Shown: positions 8,881-17,571, counted from the stretch's first letter. The stretch is DNA of 64,000 bases from Micromonospora fulviviridis (GCF_014648395.1 NZ_BMRA01000005.1:1-64000); one strand, 5' to 3'. Numbers and translations are program-made. Notes: generated from the letters alone by a model not told the origin.

Positions 8881-9363
8881 ATGGAGACGACCACGACCGC
8901 CGACCTCTACGACCGGCACGGCGACGCCCTCGGCTCGTGCGACACCCAGTTGCGTCAGTTCGGCGGCGTCCGGGCGTTCGCCGGCCCGGCCGTCACGGTG
9001 CGCTGCTTCCAGGACAACGCCCTGATCAAGTCGATCGTGGCCGAGCCGGGGGAGGGTCGGGTGCTGGTGGTGGACGGCGGCGGCTCGCTGCACACCGCCC
9101 TGATGGGTGACCTCATCGCCGGCACGGCGGCGGAGAACGGCTGGGCCGGCGTGGTGATCAACGGCGCGGTCCGCGACGTCGTGGCCCTCGGCGCGCTGCC
9201 GATCGGCATCAAGGCGCTCGGCACGAACCCGCGCAAGAGCGCGAAGACCGGCGCCGGCGAGCGGGACGTGCCGGTGTCGTTCGGCGGCTGCGTCTTCGCG
9301 CCCGGCGCCGAGGTGCACAGCGACGACGACGGCGTCGTCGTGCTGCCGCTGGCCGGGGACTAG
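8881..9363 (+). CDS. rraA: RraA family protein (HMG/CHA aldolase or oxaloacetate decarboxylase-like)
   Basis: A 160-residue protein that forms the typical RraA trimer/hexamer fold. It carries [21 protein letters not shown] followed by VRD, the conserved active-site loop of class II HMG/CHA aldolases, which RraA proteins share. Family members bind RNase E in enterobacteria, but many are metal-dependent pyruvate aldolases or oxaloacetate decarboxylases. Its place 13 bp behind the MFS gene, at the end of a tricarboxylate-uptake operon, favours a metabolic role; that is inference. Start ATG with AGAAGGA upstream. Confidence 0.85.
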   Translation: METTTTADLYDRHGDALGSCDTQLRQFGGVRAFAGPAVTVRCFQDNALIKSIVAEPGEGRVLVVDGGGSLHTALMGDLIAGTAAENGWAGVVINGAVRDVVALGALPIGIKALGTNPRKSAKTGAGERDVPVSFGGCVFAPGAEVHSDDDGVVVLPLAGD

Positions 9364-10169
9364 CCCTCGGTGGCGGGGTGCGGGGCGACCTGGCCCTGGC
9401 GGAGCCGGGCCGCGCAGAGCTCGGCCAGCTTCGCGTACGCGGGGGCGCCGATCAGCGCGGTCAGCTCCGGGCCGTAGGAGATGTACATGGGCTCGGCGCC
9501 GACGTGCGCGTCGGTGGAGGAGGTGCACCACCAGTCCAGGTCGTGACCGCCCGCGCCCCAGCCGCGCCGGTCGAACTCGGTGAGCGTCGAGATCAGCACC
9601 TTCGTGTTGTCCGGCCGCTTGTGCCAGTCCTGGTCACGGCGGATCGGCAGCTGCCAGCAGACGTCCGGCTTGTATTCCAGCGGGTGCACCCCGTCGCGCA
9701 GCGCCTGCGCGTGCAGGGCGCAGCCGCCCCCGCCCGGGAAGTCGGCGTCGTTGAGGAAGACGCAGGGCGCGTCGACGGCGCGGGTGGCCGTCCGCCGGGC
9801 GGGGTTCTTCCCGTCGATGGTGTCGTTCTCGGTCCAGTTCTTGAAGCCCCGCCGGAAGTGCTGCCAGGTCTCCGGGGTGAGCCGCTTGACCGCCGCCCGG
9901 ACCCGCTTCTCGTCGTCGCCGTCGGTGAAGAACGCGCCGTGCGAGCAGCAGCCGTCCGCGGCGCGGCCCGCGATGATGCCGTGGCAGCCCCTGCCGAAGA
10001 TGCACGTCCAGCGGGAGAGCAGCCAGGTCAGGTCGGCCCGCACCAGGTGCTTCGCATCGGCGGGGTCGACGAACTCGATCCACTCGCGCGGGAAGTCCAG
10101 CCCGACCTCCCGGCTGCGCGGGTCGTCGGGGTCGTCCACCAGCACGTGAAGCTCGATCTGCCCTGTCAC
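9360..10169 (-). CDS. Conserved Cys-rich protein of unknown function (Rv0495c-like position)
   Basis: A 269-residue soluble protein without signal or TM helix. It has a cluster of cysteines and histidines: [10 protein letters not shown] near residue 56, DGCCSHG near 72, and later CALHA and CWQLP, which resembles a metal-chelating site. It is divergent from the ppx gene, the same arrangement as Rv0495c/Rv0496 in M. tuberculosis, and its size agrees. The GTG start is seven bases after a TACGCT -10 box (minus strand), so the mRNA is probably leaderless. The stop overlaps the rraA stop convergently. Function unknown. Confidence 0.75.
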   Translation of the reverse strand: MTGQIELHVLVDDPDDPRSREVGLDFPREWIEFVDPADAKHLVRADLTWLLSRWTCIFGRGCHGIIAGRAADGCCSHGAFFTDGDDEKRVRAAVKRLTPETWQHFRRGFKNWTENDTIDGKNPARRTATRAVDAPCVFLNDADFPGGGGCALHAQALRDGVHPLEYKPDVCWQLPIRRDQDWHKRPDNTKVLISTLTEFDRRGWGAGGHDLDWWCTSSTDAHVGAEPMYISYGPELTALIGAPAYAKLAELCAARLRQGQVAPHPATEG

Positions 10170-10176
10170 CCGGACC

Positions 10177-10236
10177 AGCGTACGCGGGGTGACCCCGCCC
10201 GGCCGGCGAGCCGACGAAACGTGTTGGCCCTAGTGT
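10177..10236. promoter_or_regulatory. Divergent leaderless promoters
   Basis: Minus strand: TACGCT at 10177-10182, seven bases before the GTG at 10169. Plus strand: TAGTGT at 10231-10236, seven bases before the ppx ATG at 10244. Both fit the actinobacterial TANNNT-N6/7-RTG leaderless arrangement, and neither gene has a convincing ribosome-binding site. Confidence 0.65.
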
Positions 10237-10243
10237 CGTCAAC

Positions 10244-11188
10244 ATGCGACTGGGTGTCCTCGACGTCGGTTCCAACACGGTGCACCTGCTGGTGGTCGAC
10301 GCCCATCACGGCGCCCACCCGTGGCCGGCGCACTCCGAGAAGGTGGTGCTCCGGCTGGCCGAGCAGATCGGCCCGGACGGCGCGCTGACCGACGGGGGCG
10401 CGGACGGGCTGGTCAAGGCCGTCGGCATGGCCCGGGCGGCGGCGGACGGGCTGGAGGCCGACGACCTGCTGGCCTTCGCCACCAGCGCGGTCCGCGACGC
10501 CACCAACGCCGGCGAGGTGCTGGCCCGGGTCCGGGACGAGACCGGCGTACGCCTGGAGGTGCTCTCCGGCGCGGACGAGGCGCGGATGACCTTCCTGGCC
10601 GTGCGGCGCTGGTTCGGCTGGTCCGCCGGCCGGCTGCTCGCGATGGACATCGGCGGCGGCTCGCTGGAGCTGGCCGCCGGCATCGACGAGGGTCCGGACG
10701 TGGCGGTCTCGCTGCCGCTGGGCGCGGGGCGGCTGAGCCGGGAGCGGCTGCGGGTCGACCCGTCCGGCGCCGTGCCGCCGTCGCCGGAGGCCGTCGAGGA
10801 GCTGCGGGAGTACGTCGACGCGCAGCTCGATCCGGTGGTGGAGCAGCTCACCGCGGTCGGCTGGGAACGTCCGGTGGCCACCTCGAAGACGTTCCGGACG
10901 CTGGCCCGCCTGGCCGGCGCGGCGCCCTCCGGGGCCGGGCTCTGGGCCCGGCGCAGCCTGACCCGCACCGGGCTGCGCCAGGTGCTCGGCTTCATCCGGC
11001 ACATTCCGCCGGCCCAGCTGCCCGAGCTGGAGGGGGTCAGCGCGCAGCGGGCCCACCAGCTCCTCGCCGGGGCCGTGGTGGCCGAGGCGGTGCTGCGCCG
11101 GCTCGACGTGGACTGCCTGGACATCTGCCCCTGGGCGCTGCGCGAGGGGGTCATCCTGCGCCGGCTCGATCAGCTCGCGCCGATGTGA
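10244..11188 (+). CDS. ppx: Ppx/GppA family phosphatase (exopolyphosphatase)
   Basis: A 314-residue member of the ASKHA-fold Ppx/GppA family, which removes terminal phosphate from polyphosphate or converts pppGpp to ppGpp. The N-terminal phosphate loop [13 protein letters not shown] and the second loop [12 protein letters not shown] (near residue 143) are intact, and TSAVRDATN precedes the catalytic Glu region. The short form, lacking the C-terminal domain of E. coli Ppx, is usual in actinobacteria, where two copies exist. It is followed by a TIM-barrel gene, as for M. tuberculosis Ppx1. Confidence 0.92.
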   Translation: MRLGVLDVGSNTVHLLVVDAHHGAHPWPAHSEKVVLRLAEQIGPDGALTDGGADGLVKAVGMARAAADGLEADDLLAFATSAVRDATNAGEVLARVRDETGVRLEVLSGADEARMTFLAVRRWFGWSAGRLLAMDIGGGSLELAAGIDEGPDVAVSLPLGAGRLSRERLRVDPSGAVPPSPEAVEELREYVDAQLDPVVEQLTAVGWERPVATSKTFRTLARLAGAAPSGAGLWARRSLTRTGLRQVLGFIRHIPPAQLPELEGVSAQRAHQLLAGAVVAEAVLRRLDVDCLDICPWALREGVILRRLDQLAPM

Positions 11189-11272
11189 TCCCGGTCCACC
11201 GTTCTGCGCGCCAAGCTGGAGTTGTCGTCCGCTTTGCGGATGCTCGTCCCGATGCTCGGTGGCGCGTGCGGC

Positions 11273-11278
11273 TACCCT
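11273..11278 (+). promoter_or_regulatory. -10 box for leaderless TIM-barrel gene
   Basis: TACCCT lies seven bases before the GTG at 11286. This placement decides that start over an in-frame codon at 11259 upstream of the -10 box. Confidence 0.65.
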
Positions 11279-11285
11279 GAGGGGT

Positions 11286-12092
11286 GTGACTTCCCGCGTT
11301 CCGGTGCTCCTGTCCACGTCCTCGGTCTTCCCTGAGCGGACGGCGGCGGCGTTCCAGCTGGCCTCGGCGCTCGGGTACGACGGCATCGAGGTGATGGTCT
11401 GGACCGACCCGGTCAGCCAGGACCCCGGCGCGCTGCGCGGCCTGTCCGAGCACTACGGCGTCCCGGTCCTCTCGGTGCACGCTCCCTGCCTGCTGGTCAC
11501 CCAGCGGGTGTGGAGCCCCGACCCGTGGGAGCGGCTGCGCAAGGCCGCGGAGCTCGCCGAGGTCCTGGAGGCGCCCACCGTCGTCGTGCACCCGCCGTTC
11601 ACCTGGCAGCGCGACTACGCCCGCAACTTCGCCGACGGGCTCGACCGGATCGCCGGCCGGTTCGGTGGGCTGCGCTTCGCCGTGGAGAACATGTACCCGG
11701 TGCGGATGGCCGGCCGGCAGTTCGTCCCGTACGTCCCGGGCTGGGATCCGACCGACACCGGCTACGCCGCGTACACGCTGGACCTGTCGCACTGCGCGGC
11801 GTCGCACACCGACGCACTGGCCATGGCCGACCGGATGGGGTCCGGCCTGGCCCACGTCCACCTGGGCGACGGCACCGGCGAGGGGCGCGACGAGCACCTG
11901 GTGCCCGGGCGGGGCGGCCAGCCCTGCGCCGAGCTGCTCCGCTCGCTGGCCGGCCGGGGCTTCACCGGCTCGGTGGCGGTCGAGGTGACCACCCGGGGCG
12001 CGAAGAGCCGCGCGGTCCGCGAGGCGGACCTGCGCGAGTCCCTCGAATTCGCCCGGGCCAACCTGACCGCCCCCTCCCCGGTCGACGCCTGA
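11286..12092 (+). CDS. Sugar phosphate isomerase/epimerase-like TIM-barrel protein
   Basis: A 268-residue AP-endonuclease-2/xylose-isomerase-type TIM barrel. Metal-binding and barrel motifs include [38 protein letters not shown] and LAHVHLGD, giving the usual set of Glu, His and Asp ligands for one divalent metal. The reaction is unknown; relatives isomerise or epimerise sugars. The GTG at 11286 is preferred because a TACCCT -10 hexamer lies seven bases upstream. It follows ppx by 97 bp, the order seen at Rv0496-Rv0498 in mycobacteria. Confidence 0.85.
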   Translation: MTSRVPVLLSTSSVFPERTAAAFQLASALGYDGIEVMVWTDPVSQDPGALRGLSEHYGVPVLSVHAPCLLVTQRVWSPDPWERLRKAAELAEVLEAPTVVVHPPFTWQRDYARNFADGLDRIAGRFGGLRFAVENMYPVRMAGRQFVPYVPGWDPTDTGYAAYTLDLSHCAASHTDALAMADRMGSGLAHVHLGDGTGEGRDEHLVPGRGGQPCAELLRSLAGRGFTGSVAVEVTTRGAKSRAVREADLRESLEFARANLTAPSPVDA

Positions 12093-12094
12093 GG

Positions 12095-12110
12095 CCGGGG
12101 CTCGCCCCGG
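12095..12110. terminator. Short hairpin between convergent genes
   Basis: CCGGGG-CTCG-CCCCGG, a 6-bp GC stem with a tetraloop filling the 18-bp gap between two convergent stop codons; a probable bidirectional terminator. Confidence 0.5.
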
Positions 12111-12686
12111 TCAGCTGACGGGGGCGAGCGGTTCCGGCTGCGCCGGGACGGTGACCTGCTCGCCGACGGCGGCCCGCTTGCGGGCCCGGTGCGCGGCCAC
12201 GTGCGACCGGGTGGCGCAGCGCTCCGAGCAGAACCGCCGGCAGCAGTTCGACGAGGTGTCCAGGTAGACGTTGCCGCAGCGCTCGTCGGCGCAGACGCCG
12301 AACCGGGCGCTGCCGTACTCGCAGAGCCAGACCGACAGCCCCCAGACCGCGCCGGCCAGGTATTCGGAGCTGACCGAGGCGCCCCGGCTGGTCACGTGCA
12401 TGTGCCAGTCGGAGGAGTCGTGGCCGGAGATGCGCGGCTGCACCGGGAACGCCTCCAGCAGCGCGTTCAGCTCCGTCACCGCCTCGGCGTCCCGGCCCGA
12501 GGTGCCGTAGTCGAAGATGTCGCGCAGGCGCTTCTGCGCCCGCCGGAAGATCGCCAGGTCCCGTTCGGCGACCTCGTCGCGCATCCACGCGTTGTCGTCG
12601 GGGAAGAGGGCCCGCAGGTCGTCGAGGTCGTCCAGGCGGGCGTTGACGAGATCAACACCGGTCCGGGCGTACGCGTCGAAGTTCAC
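12111..12686 (-). CDS. CGNR zinc-finger, ABATE-domain regulator
   Basis: A 191-residue protein with an N-terminal ABATE (stress-responsive ligand-binding) region and a C-terminal CGNR zinc finger: CADERCGNVYLD, then CCRRFCSERCATR followed by a basic tail (HRARKRAA). Such proteins are predicted transcription regulators in actinobacteria; few have been studied. The GTG at 12686 is chosen because the minus strand has TACCGT at 12699-12694 exactly seven bases upstream, a leaderless start, and residues before it do not match the family. Confidence 0.85.
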   Translation of the reverse strand: MNFDAYARTGVDLVNARLDDLDDLRALFPDDNAWMRDEVAERDLAIFRRAQKRLRDIFDYGTSGRDAEAVTELNALLEAFPVQPRISGHDSSDWHMHVTSRGASVSSEYLAGAVWGLSVWLCEYGSARFGVCADERCGNVYLDTSSNCCRRFCSERCATRSHVAAHRARKRAAVGEQVTVPAQPEPLAPVS

Positions 12687-12693
12687 GACACCA

Positions 12694-12699
12694 ACGGTA
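12694..12699 (-). promoter_or_regulatory. -10 box for leaderless CGNR gene
   Basis: TACCGT on the minus strand, seven bases before the GTG at 12686. Confidence 0.6.
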
Positions 12700-12705
12700 G
12701 ACGAC

Positions 12706-13872
12706 TCACGGGGCACGCGGCGCGTCGATGTAGTGGGGCAGGAACCGCGCGTAACCGTCCGTGATGAGGCTTTCGCTCTCCCGGACGCCCGCGCCGGCCG
12801 ACTCGCCGTCCACGATCCAGCTGCCCAGCACCATCCGGCTGCCCGCGAACTCGGGCAACGCGCGGAACTCCTGGTAGCAGAAACCCTCGTCACCGTAGAT
12901 CCCCGGGTTGGTGATCTCGGTGCCGCCGGTGACGATGCGTACCGAGCCGCCCTCCCGGCCGAGCAGCGGCTTGGCCACGTACTCGGCCATCCCGCGCGGC
13001 GAGTCCAGGTACGCGGGCAGCAGGTAGTCGTGACCGGGGTAGAGCTCCCAGAGCACCGCCAGCAGCGCCTTGTTCGACAGCAGCAGCTTCCAGGCCGGCT
13101 CGATCCAGGTGGTCGGGGTGCCCGGCTCCAGGGCCGGCGGCCCGTACGGCTCGGCCAGCATCCACTCCCAGGGGTAGAGCTTGAAGCAGGTGGTGATCGG
13201 CCGGTCGGCGGCGTCGACGAAGCGCCGCCCGTCCCAGCCGACCTGCTGGATCGGCATGAGCGTGACGTCCAGGCCGGCCTGGCGGGCGGTCTCGGCCAGG
13301 TAGCCGGCGGTGATCTGGTCCTCGCCCGACTCCTCCTCGGCGGACCAGACCACGTGCACCCGCGGGTCGTGCAGGCCGGCGCCGATCTTGGCCCAGGCGC
13401 CGACCAGCCGCTCGTGCAGGCTGTTCCACTGGTCCGCGTCCGGCCGGGTGTGCTCCAGCCAGTACCACTGCACGATGCTCGCCTCGACCAGCGCGGTCGG
13501 GGTGTCGGCGTTGTACTCCAGCAGCTTCGGCGGCCAGCTGCCGTCGTACCAGAGGTCGAAGCGGCCGTAGAGGGTCGGCGGGGCCTCCCGCAGGGACCGG
13601 GCGACCGCCTCGGCGGCCCAGTCCGGGATGCCGAACTCGGCGTACCGGTTGCGGGCCACGACGTGCTCGGCGGCGGCCACCGACATCCGGTGCAGCTCCT
13701 CGGTCGCCTCCTCCAGCCGGAGCACCTCGTCCAGCTCGAAGGCGTACGCCGCGGTCTCGTCCCAGTACGACATGACCCCGCCGTCGGGCAGCTCGGTGTC
13801 GACGTACACCAGGCCCTGGGCCCGGACCGTCGCGTCCCAGTCGGGGCGCGGGGTGCTGGCCTCGCGCCGCAC
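12706..13872 (-). CDS. Glutathionylspermidine synthase family ATP-grasp protein (YgiC-like)
   Basis: A protein of about 388 residues matching the synthetase half of glutathionylspermidine synthase and E. coli YgiC/YjfC. It lacks the amidase half. Visible blocks are FDLWYDGSWPPKLLEYNADTP (substrate/ATP region, near 110-130), HVVWSAEEESGED, WEWMLAEPYGPP, VAKPLLGREGG (ATP-grasp Lys) and GIYGDEGFCYQEF. The reaction is probably ATP-dependent amide formation, but actinomycetes lack glutathione and the true substrates are unknown. The GTG start is one base after the stop of the lipoprotein gene, so translation is coupled. A 47-nt piece of this gene recurs at 17468-17514. Confidence 0.85.
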   Translation of the reverse strand: MRREASTPRPDWDATVRAQGLVYVDTELPDGGVMSYWDETAAYAFELDEVLRLEEATEELHRMSVAAAEHVVARNRYAEFGIPDWAAEAVARSLREAPPTLYGRFDLWYDGSWPPKLLEYNADTPTALVEASIVQWYWLEHTRPDADQWNSLHERLVGAWAKIGAGLHDPRVHVVWSAEEESGEDQITAGYLAETARQAGLDVTLMPIQQVGWDGRRFVDAADRPITTCFKLYPWEWMLAEPYGPPALEPGTPTTWIEPAWKLLLSNKALLAVLWELYPGHDYLLPAYLDSPRGMAEYVAKPLLGREGGSVRIVTGGTEITNPGIYGDEGFCYQEFRALPEFAGSRMVLGSWIVDGESAGAGVRESESLITDGYARFLPHYIDAPRAP

Positions 13873-13873
13873 C

Positions 13874-14149
13874 TCAGCCGCCGCAGGAGGCGAGGTGGGT
13901 GCCGAACCCGCCGCGCTCGGGCAGCGCCGCGGCGACCGGCGCCGGGGTGTCCCGGGCGGCGGCGGCCGGCGCGGGGACCCGCAGGGCCACGGCGACGGTG
14001 TCGCCGCCCCCGCCGGCCGGGCCGAGCGCGCAGTCGTCATCGTCGTCGTCGTAGCCGTTGTTGCAGCCGGAGAGCGCGAGGGCCAGGGCGGTCAGGGCGC
14101 CGAGCTGGACGGTGGCCGACCGGAGCCGGCGTCGGGGGCGTCGTTCCAC
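13874..14149 (-). CDS. Small lipoprotein with poly-Asp tract, partner of the ATP-grasp gene
   Basis: A lipoprotein of about 91 residues. After a basic N-terminus (ERRPRRRLRS), a hydrophobic helix (LGALTALALALS) ends at a lipobox LSGC, followed by NNGYDDDDDDC and a Gly/Ala-rich, probably unstructured tail. The GTG at 14149 has TACAAC six bases upstream, close to a leaderless -10. It is transcribed with, and one base ahead of, a YgiC-like gene. In E. coli YgiC is also paired with a lipoprotein-like protein (YgiB), so the pairing may be functional. No enzymatic motif is visible. Confidence 0.65.
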   Translation of the reverse strand: MERRPRRRLRSATVQLGALTALALALSGCNNGYDDDDDDCALGPAGGGGDTVAVALRVPAPAAAARDTPAPVAAALPERGGFGTHLASCGG

Positions 14150-14255
14150 GTGATCGTTGTAGCGGATCCCCGCCAGCCGGGCTGCCCCGCGGTCCCCGCC
14201 GGAACGCTGCGTGACGTTGCCCGCCGCCCCCCGGCGCGGGGCCACCGCCGGGCGT

Positions 14256-14261
14256 TACGCT
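14256..14261 (+). promoter_or_regulatory. -10 box for leaderless proline dehydrogenase gene
   Basis: TACGCT ends six bases before the ATG at 14268, and no ribosome-binding site is seen. It fixes the start inside a longer open frame. Confidence 0.65.
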
Positions 14262-14267
14262 CGGCTC

Positions 14268-15188
<921 letters not shown>

Positions 15189-15189
15189 C

Positions 15190-15594
15190 TCAGTCGTTCG
15201 ACCAGGTCCGGGTGCAGAGCACCAACCGGTAGCCGTCCGGATCGGCGAACGTCACCCCCCAGCGGTCCCAGTACGGGCCGGCGGAGACCCTGGTCCCGCC
15301 GGCCCGTTCCAGTCGGTCGGCCAGGTCGTCGTCGACCGGCCCGTCGAGATAGAGCACGAACAGGTCCTCCGCGGTGGGGCGCGGCGCGACGCTCAGGTGC
15401 GCGCCGCCGACCAGTTCGAGGTGCCAGCTCGCGCCCGGCCAGCCGAGCATCACGAGGTCGTGCTCGCCGGGCCCGTCGGCGGCGCCCCGGTAGAGCACGT
15501 CCAGGCCCAGGCCGTCGGCCCAGAACCGTTCGGCGGCGGCCAGGTCGCGGCTGGGACGGGCGAGGCGTACGTGGGTGTCTGCGGAGAGCGGCAT
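15190..15594 (-). CDS. VOC family (glyoxalase/dioxygenase-like) protein
   Basis: A 134-residue protein made of two βαβββ modules: THVRLARPSRDLAAAERFW at the N-terminus and GPYWDRWGVTFADPDGYRLVLCTR at the C-terminus. That is the vicinal-oxygen-chelate fold of glyoxalase I and bleomycin-resistance proteins. The metal-ligand set is incomplete by eye, so it may be a non-catalytic binding or resistance protein. The ATG has GGAGG eight bases upstream. It is convergent with the proline dehydrogenase gene (1 bp gap) and divergent from the hydrolase operon. Confidence 0.8.
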   Translation of the reverse strand: MPLSADTHVRLARPSRDLAAAERFWADGLGLDVLYRGAADGPGEHDLVMLGWPGASWHLELVGGAHLSVAPRPTAEDLFVLYLDGPVDDDLADRLERAGGTRVSAGPYWDRWGVTFADPDGYRLVLCTRTWSND

Positions 15595-15635
15595 GTGCGA
15601 GATCCTCCGACCTCCACTCGACTTGAGGTCAACTC

Positions 15636-15665
15636 TTGACGGCGAAAGCTAAGGGGGTTAGCTTT
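15636..15665 (+). promoter_or_regulatory. Promoter with embedded palindromic operator, TetR-type
   Basis: A -35 TTGACG (15636-15641), a 17-nt spacer and a -10 TAGCTT (15659-15664). A perfect inverted repeat AAAGCTAA-GGGGG-TTAGCTTT (15645-15652/15658-15665) covers the spacer and the -10 box. The ATG at 15672 is seven bases after the -10, so the transcript is leaderless. A repressor bound here would block the polymerase; the TetR encoded in the same operon is the likely ligand. Confidence 0.75.
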
Positions 15666-15671
15666 ATGGCT

Positions 15672-16466
15672 ATGACGATTAGCCAGGTGGCGCGGGACGG
15701 CGGAACCATCGCGTACGAGGTGCACGGGGAGGGACCGCTCGTGGTCCTCTCGCACGGCATGGGAGAGAACCGGGCGGCCTTCCGCCACCTGGTGCCCCGG
15801 CTGGTGACGGCCGGCTACCGGGTCGCCTCGGTGGATGTGCGCGGGCACGGGGACTCCAGCCCGCGCTGGTCCACCTACGCCCCGGCCGAGGTCGGCGGCG
15901 ACCTGCTCGCCGTGGTCCGGGCGCTCGGCGGCGGCCCGGCCACCCTGGTCGGCAGCTCGTCCAGCGCCGCCGCCGTGGTCTTCGCCGCCGCCGACGCCCC
16001 CGCCCTGGTCAACGGCATCGTGCAGGTCAGCCCGTTCGTCGCCCCGCCGAACCCCAACCCGGTGCTGCGGGCGGCCCAGGCGGTCGTGCTGCGCAGCCCG
16101 CGGCTGTTCGGCATGTTCCACCGCACGCTGTTCCCCTGCGGGCGGCCCGCCGACGACGCCGCGTACCGGAAGGAGATGGTCGCCAAGCTGCGTGGCCGGA
16201 TGGCCGCGGTGCGCGGCGTGGTCGCGCCGGTCGACCCGCACTGGAGGGAGCGGGCCCGGGAGGTGCGGCAGCCGGTGCTGGTGCTCATGGGCACGAAGGA
16301 CCCGGACTTCCCGGACCCGGGCGCCGAGGCGCGCGCCGCCCGCCGGCTCTTCGCCACCGCCGAGGCCCGCATGATCGCCGACTCCGGCCACTACCCGCAC
16401 GCCGACCAGCCCGACGCCACCGCCGCCGACCTGGTCGAGTTCCTGGCGGTGACCTCCGGTGCCTAG
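15672..16466 (+). CDS. Alpha/beta hydrolase
   Basis: A 264-residue α/β-hydrolase. The oxyanion region LSHGMGENRAAFRHLVP, the nucleophile elbow LVGSSSSAA (Ser in place of the usual final Gly), an acidic residue in KDPDFPDPGAEA and the catalytic His in GHYPHADQP are visible. Substrate unknown; candidates are esters, epoxides or peroxides. The start at 15672 is set by the leaderless promoter; an ATG two codons earlier (15666) is also possible. The gene overlaps the downstream tetR by 8 bp, the layout of an autoregulated detoxification operon. Confidence 0.85.
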   Translation: MTISQVARDGGTIAYEVHGEGPLVVLSHGMGENRAAFRHLVPRLVTAGYRVASVDVRGHGDSSPRWSTYAPAEVGGDLLAVVRALGGGPATLVGSSSSAAAVVFAAADAPALVNGIVQVSPFVAPPNPNPVLRAAQAVVLRSPRLFGMFHRTLFPCGRPADDAAYRKEMVAKLRGRMAAVRGVVAPVDPHWRERAREVRQPVLVLMGTKDPDFPDPGAEARAARRLFATAEARMIADSGHYPHADQPDATAADLVEFLAVTSGA

Positions 16467-17028
16467 GGCCGGCCTGACCCCGCAGACCGTGGTCCGCGAG
16501 GCGGCCGTGCTCGCCGACGAGGTCGGCCACGACCGGCTCACCCTGGCCGCGCTCGCCGCCCGGCTCGGAGTCGCGCTGCCCAGCCTCTACAAGCACGTCC
16601 GGGGCGTGGACGCGCTGCACCAGAAGCTGGCCGTGCTCGCCACCGCCGAGATCGCCACCGAGCTGACCACCGCCGCCGCGGGCCGGGCCGGCGGCGACGC
16701 GCTGCGCGCCACCGCCACCGCCTTCCGGGAGTACGCCCGCCGGCACCCCGGCCGCTACCCGGCCACCCAGCGGGCGCCCGACCCCGACGACCCCGAGCAC
16801 CTGGCCGCCGCCGAGCGGGCCGTCGGCGCGATCTACGCGATCCTGCGCGGTTACGACCTCGCCGGCGACGCGGCCGTCGACGCCACCAGGATGTTCCGGG
16901 CGGCGGTGCACGGGTTCATCACCCTCGAGGCGGCCGGCGGGTTCGGGCTGCCCCGGGACATCGACCGTTCCTTCGACGAGATGGTGGCCGCGCTGGACAC
17001 CGCATACCGCAACTGGAGGTCCCGGTGA
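16459..17028 (+). CDS. TetR/AcrR family regulator (WHG-type C-terminal domain)
   Basis: A 189-residue TetR repressor. The HTH is at about residues 28-47 (TLAALAARLGVALPSLYKHV), and the C-terminal domain contains FRAAVHGFITLEAAGGFGLP, typical of the TetR_C_33/WHG group. It starts at GTG 16459 inside the end of the hydrolase gene and overlaps the next gene by 4 bp. It probably binds the palindrome at 15645-15665 and represses its own operon until an unknown ligand appears. Confidence 0.88.
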   Translation: MPRAGLTPQTVVREAAVLADEVGHDRLTLAALAARLGVALPSLYKHVRGVDALHQKLAVLATAEIATELTTAAAGRAGGDALRATATAFREYARRHPGRYPATQRAPDPDDPEHLAAAERAVGAIYAILRGYDLAGDAAVDATRMFRAAVHGFITLEAAGGFGLPRDIDRSFDEMVAALDTAYRNWRSR

Positions 17029-17360
17029 AGGCCGCCCTGCTCACGCTCATCTTCCTGCTGGAGTTGGCCATGCTCGCGGCCGCCGGATGGTGGGGATTCA
17101 CCCTCGACGCCGGCTGGCCCGTACGGCTGCTCGCCGGTCTCGGCGCCCCGCTGGCGATCGCCGTGGTCTGGGGGCTCTTCTGCTCGCCCCGCGCCACCGT
17201 GACGCTGCCCGCGCCGGGCAAGCTGGGCGTGCAGGCCGCCTGCTTCCTCACCGGCGGCCTGCTGCTCGCCCTGGCCGGCCGGCCGGTGCCCGGCGCGGTG
17301 CTGGTGGCTCTCTGGGCGCTCGACAAGACCCTGCTCACCCTCTCCGGCGAAAAGATCTAA
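17025..17360 (+). CDS. YrdB family membrane protein (DUF2568)
   Basis: A 111-residue integral membrane protein with four hydrophobic helices: LLTLIFLLELAMLAAAGWWG, VRLLAGLGAPLAIAVVWGLF, ACFLTGGLLLALAG and AVLVALWALDKTLLTL. The FCSPRATVTLP segment between helices 2 and 3 is the DUF2568/YrdB signature. Role unknown; the family recurs at the ends of TetR-controlled operons. The GTG overlaps the tetR stop by 4 bp. Confidence 0.85.
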   Translation: MKAALLTLIFLLELAMLAAAGWWGFTLDAGWPVRLLAGLGAPLAIAVVWGLFCSPRATVTLPAPGKLGVQAACFLTGGLLLALAGRPVPGAVLVALWALDKTLLTLSGEKI

Positions 17361-17402
17361 CCCCGAGGCGGACTCCAGCCGCGGGCACCTTGCCTCGCCC
17401 TG

Positions 17403-17450
17403 GATCTTGGACGATTTCGGCCCCGGTAGGGGCCGTTTCCTACCAAGATC
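17403..17450. repeat. Intergenic hairpin, GATCTTGG family copy 2
   Basis: Outer arms GATCTTGG (17403-17410) and CCAAGATC (17443-17450) enclose a second stem CGGCCCC/GGGGCCG (17418-17424/17429-17435). It lies after the YrdB stop and may terminate that operon. It shares its outer arm and the following TCG with the hairpin at 134-180. Confidence 0.65.
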
Positions 17451-17467
17451 TCGCCGGGGTGGCGGTG

Positions 17468-17514
17468 TGCACGTGGTCTGGTCCGCCGAGGTGGAGTCGG
17501 GCGAGGACCAGATC
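17468..17514 (+). pseudogene. Displaced 47-nt copy of an internal fragment of the ATP-grasp gene
   Basis: These 47 bases match the coding strand of the glutathionylspermidine-synthase-like gene (reverse complement of 13312-13358) with a single substitution. Translated in the matching frame they read VHVVWSAEVESGED, against VHVVWSAEEESGED in the gene. Homology stops abruptly on both sides. The fragment lies 18 bp after hairpin copy 2 and upstream of the metalloprotease start, with no role in either. It is best described as a non-functional gene fragment left by a short duplication. Confidence 0.75.
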
Positions 17515-17559
17515 CCGCGACGCGACGAGGGGACTCTTCCCGGATCGCCCGATTGGTCG

Positions 17560-17565
17560 TACCCT
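17560..17565 (+). promoter_or_regulatory. -10 box for leaderless metalloprotease-like gene
   Basis: TACCCT, six bases before the GTG at 17572, upstream of which the open frame only reads through the duplicated fragment and hairpin. Confidence 0.6.
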
Positions 17566-17571
17566 TCGCCG

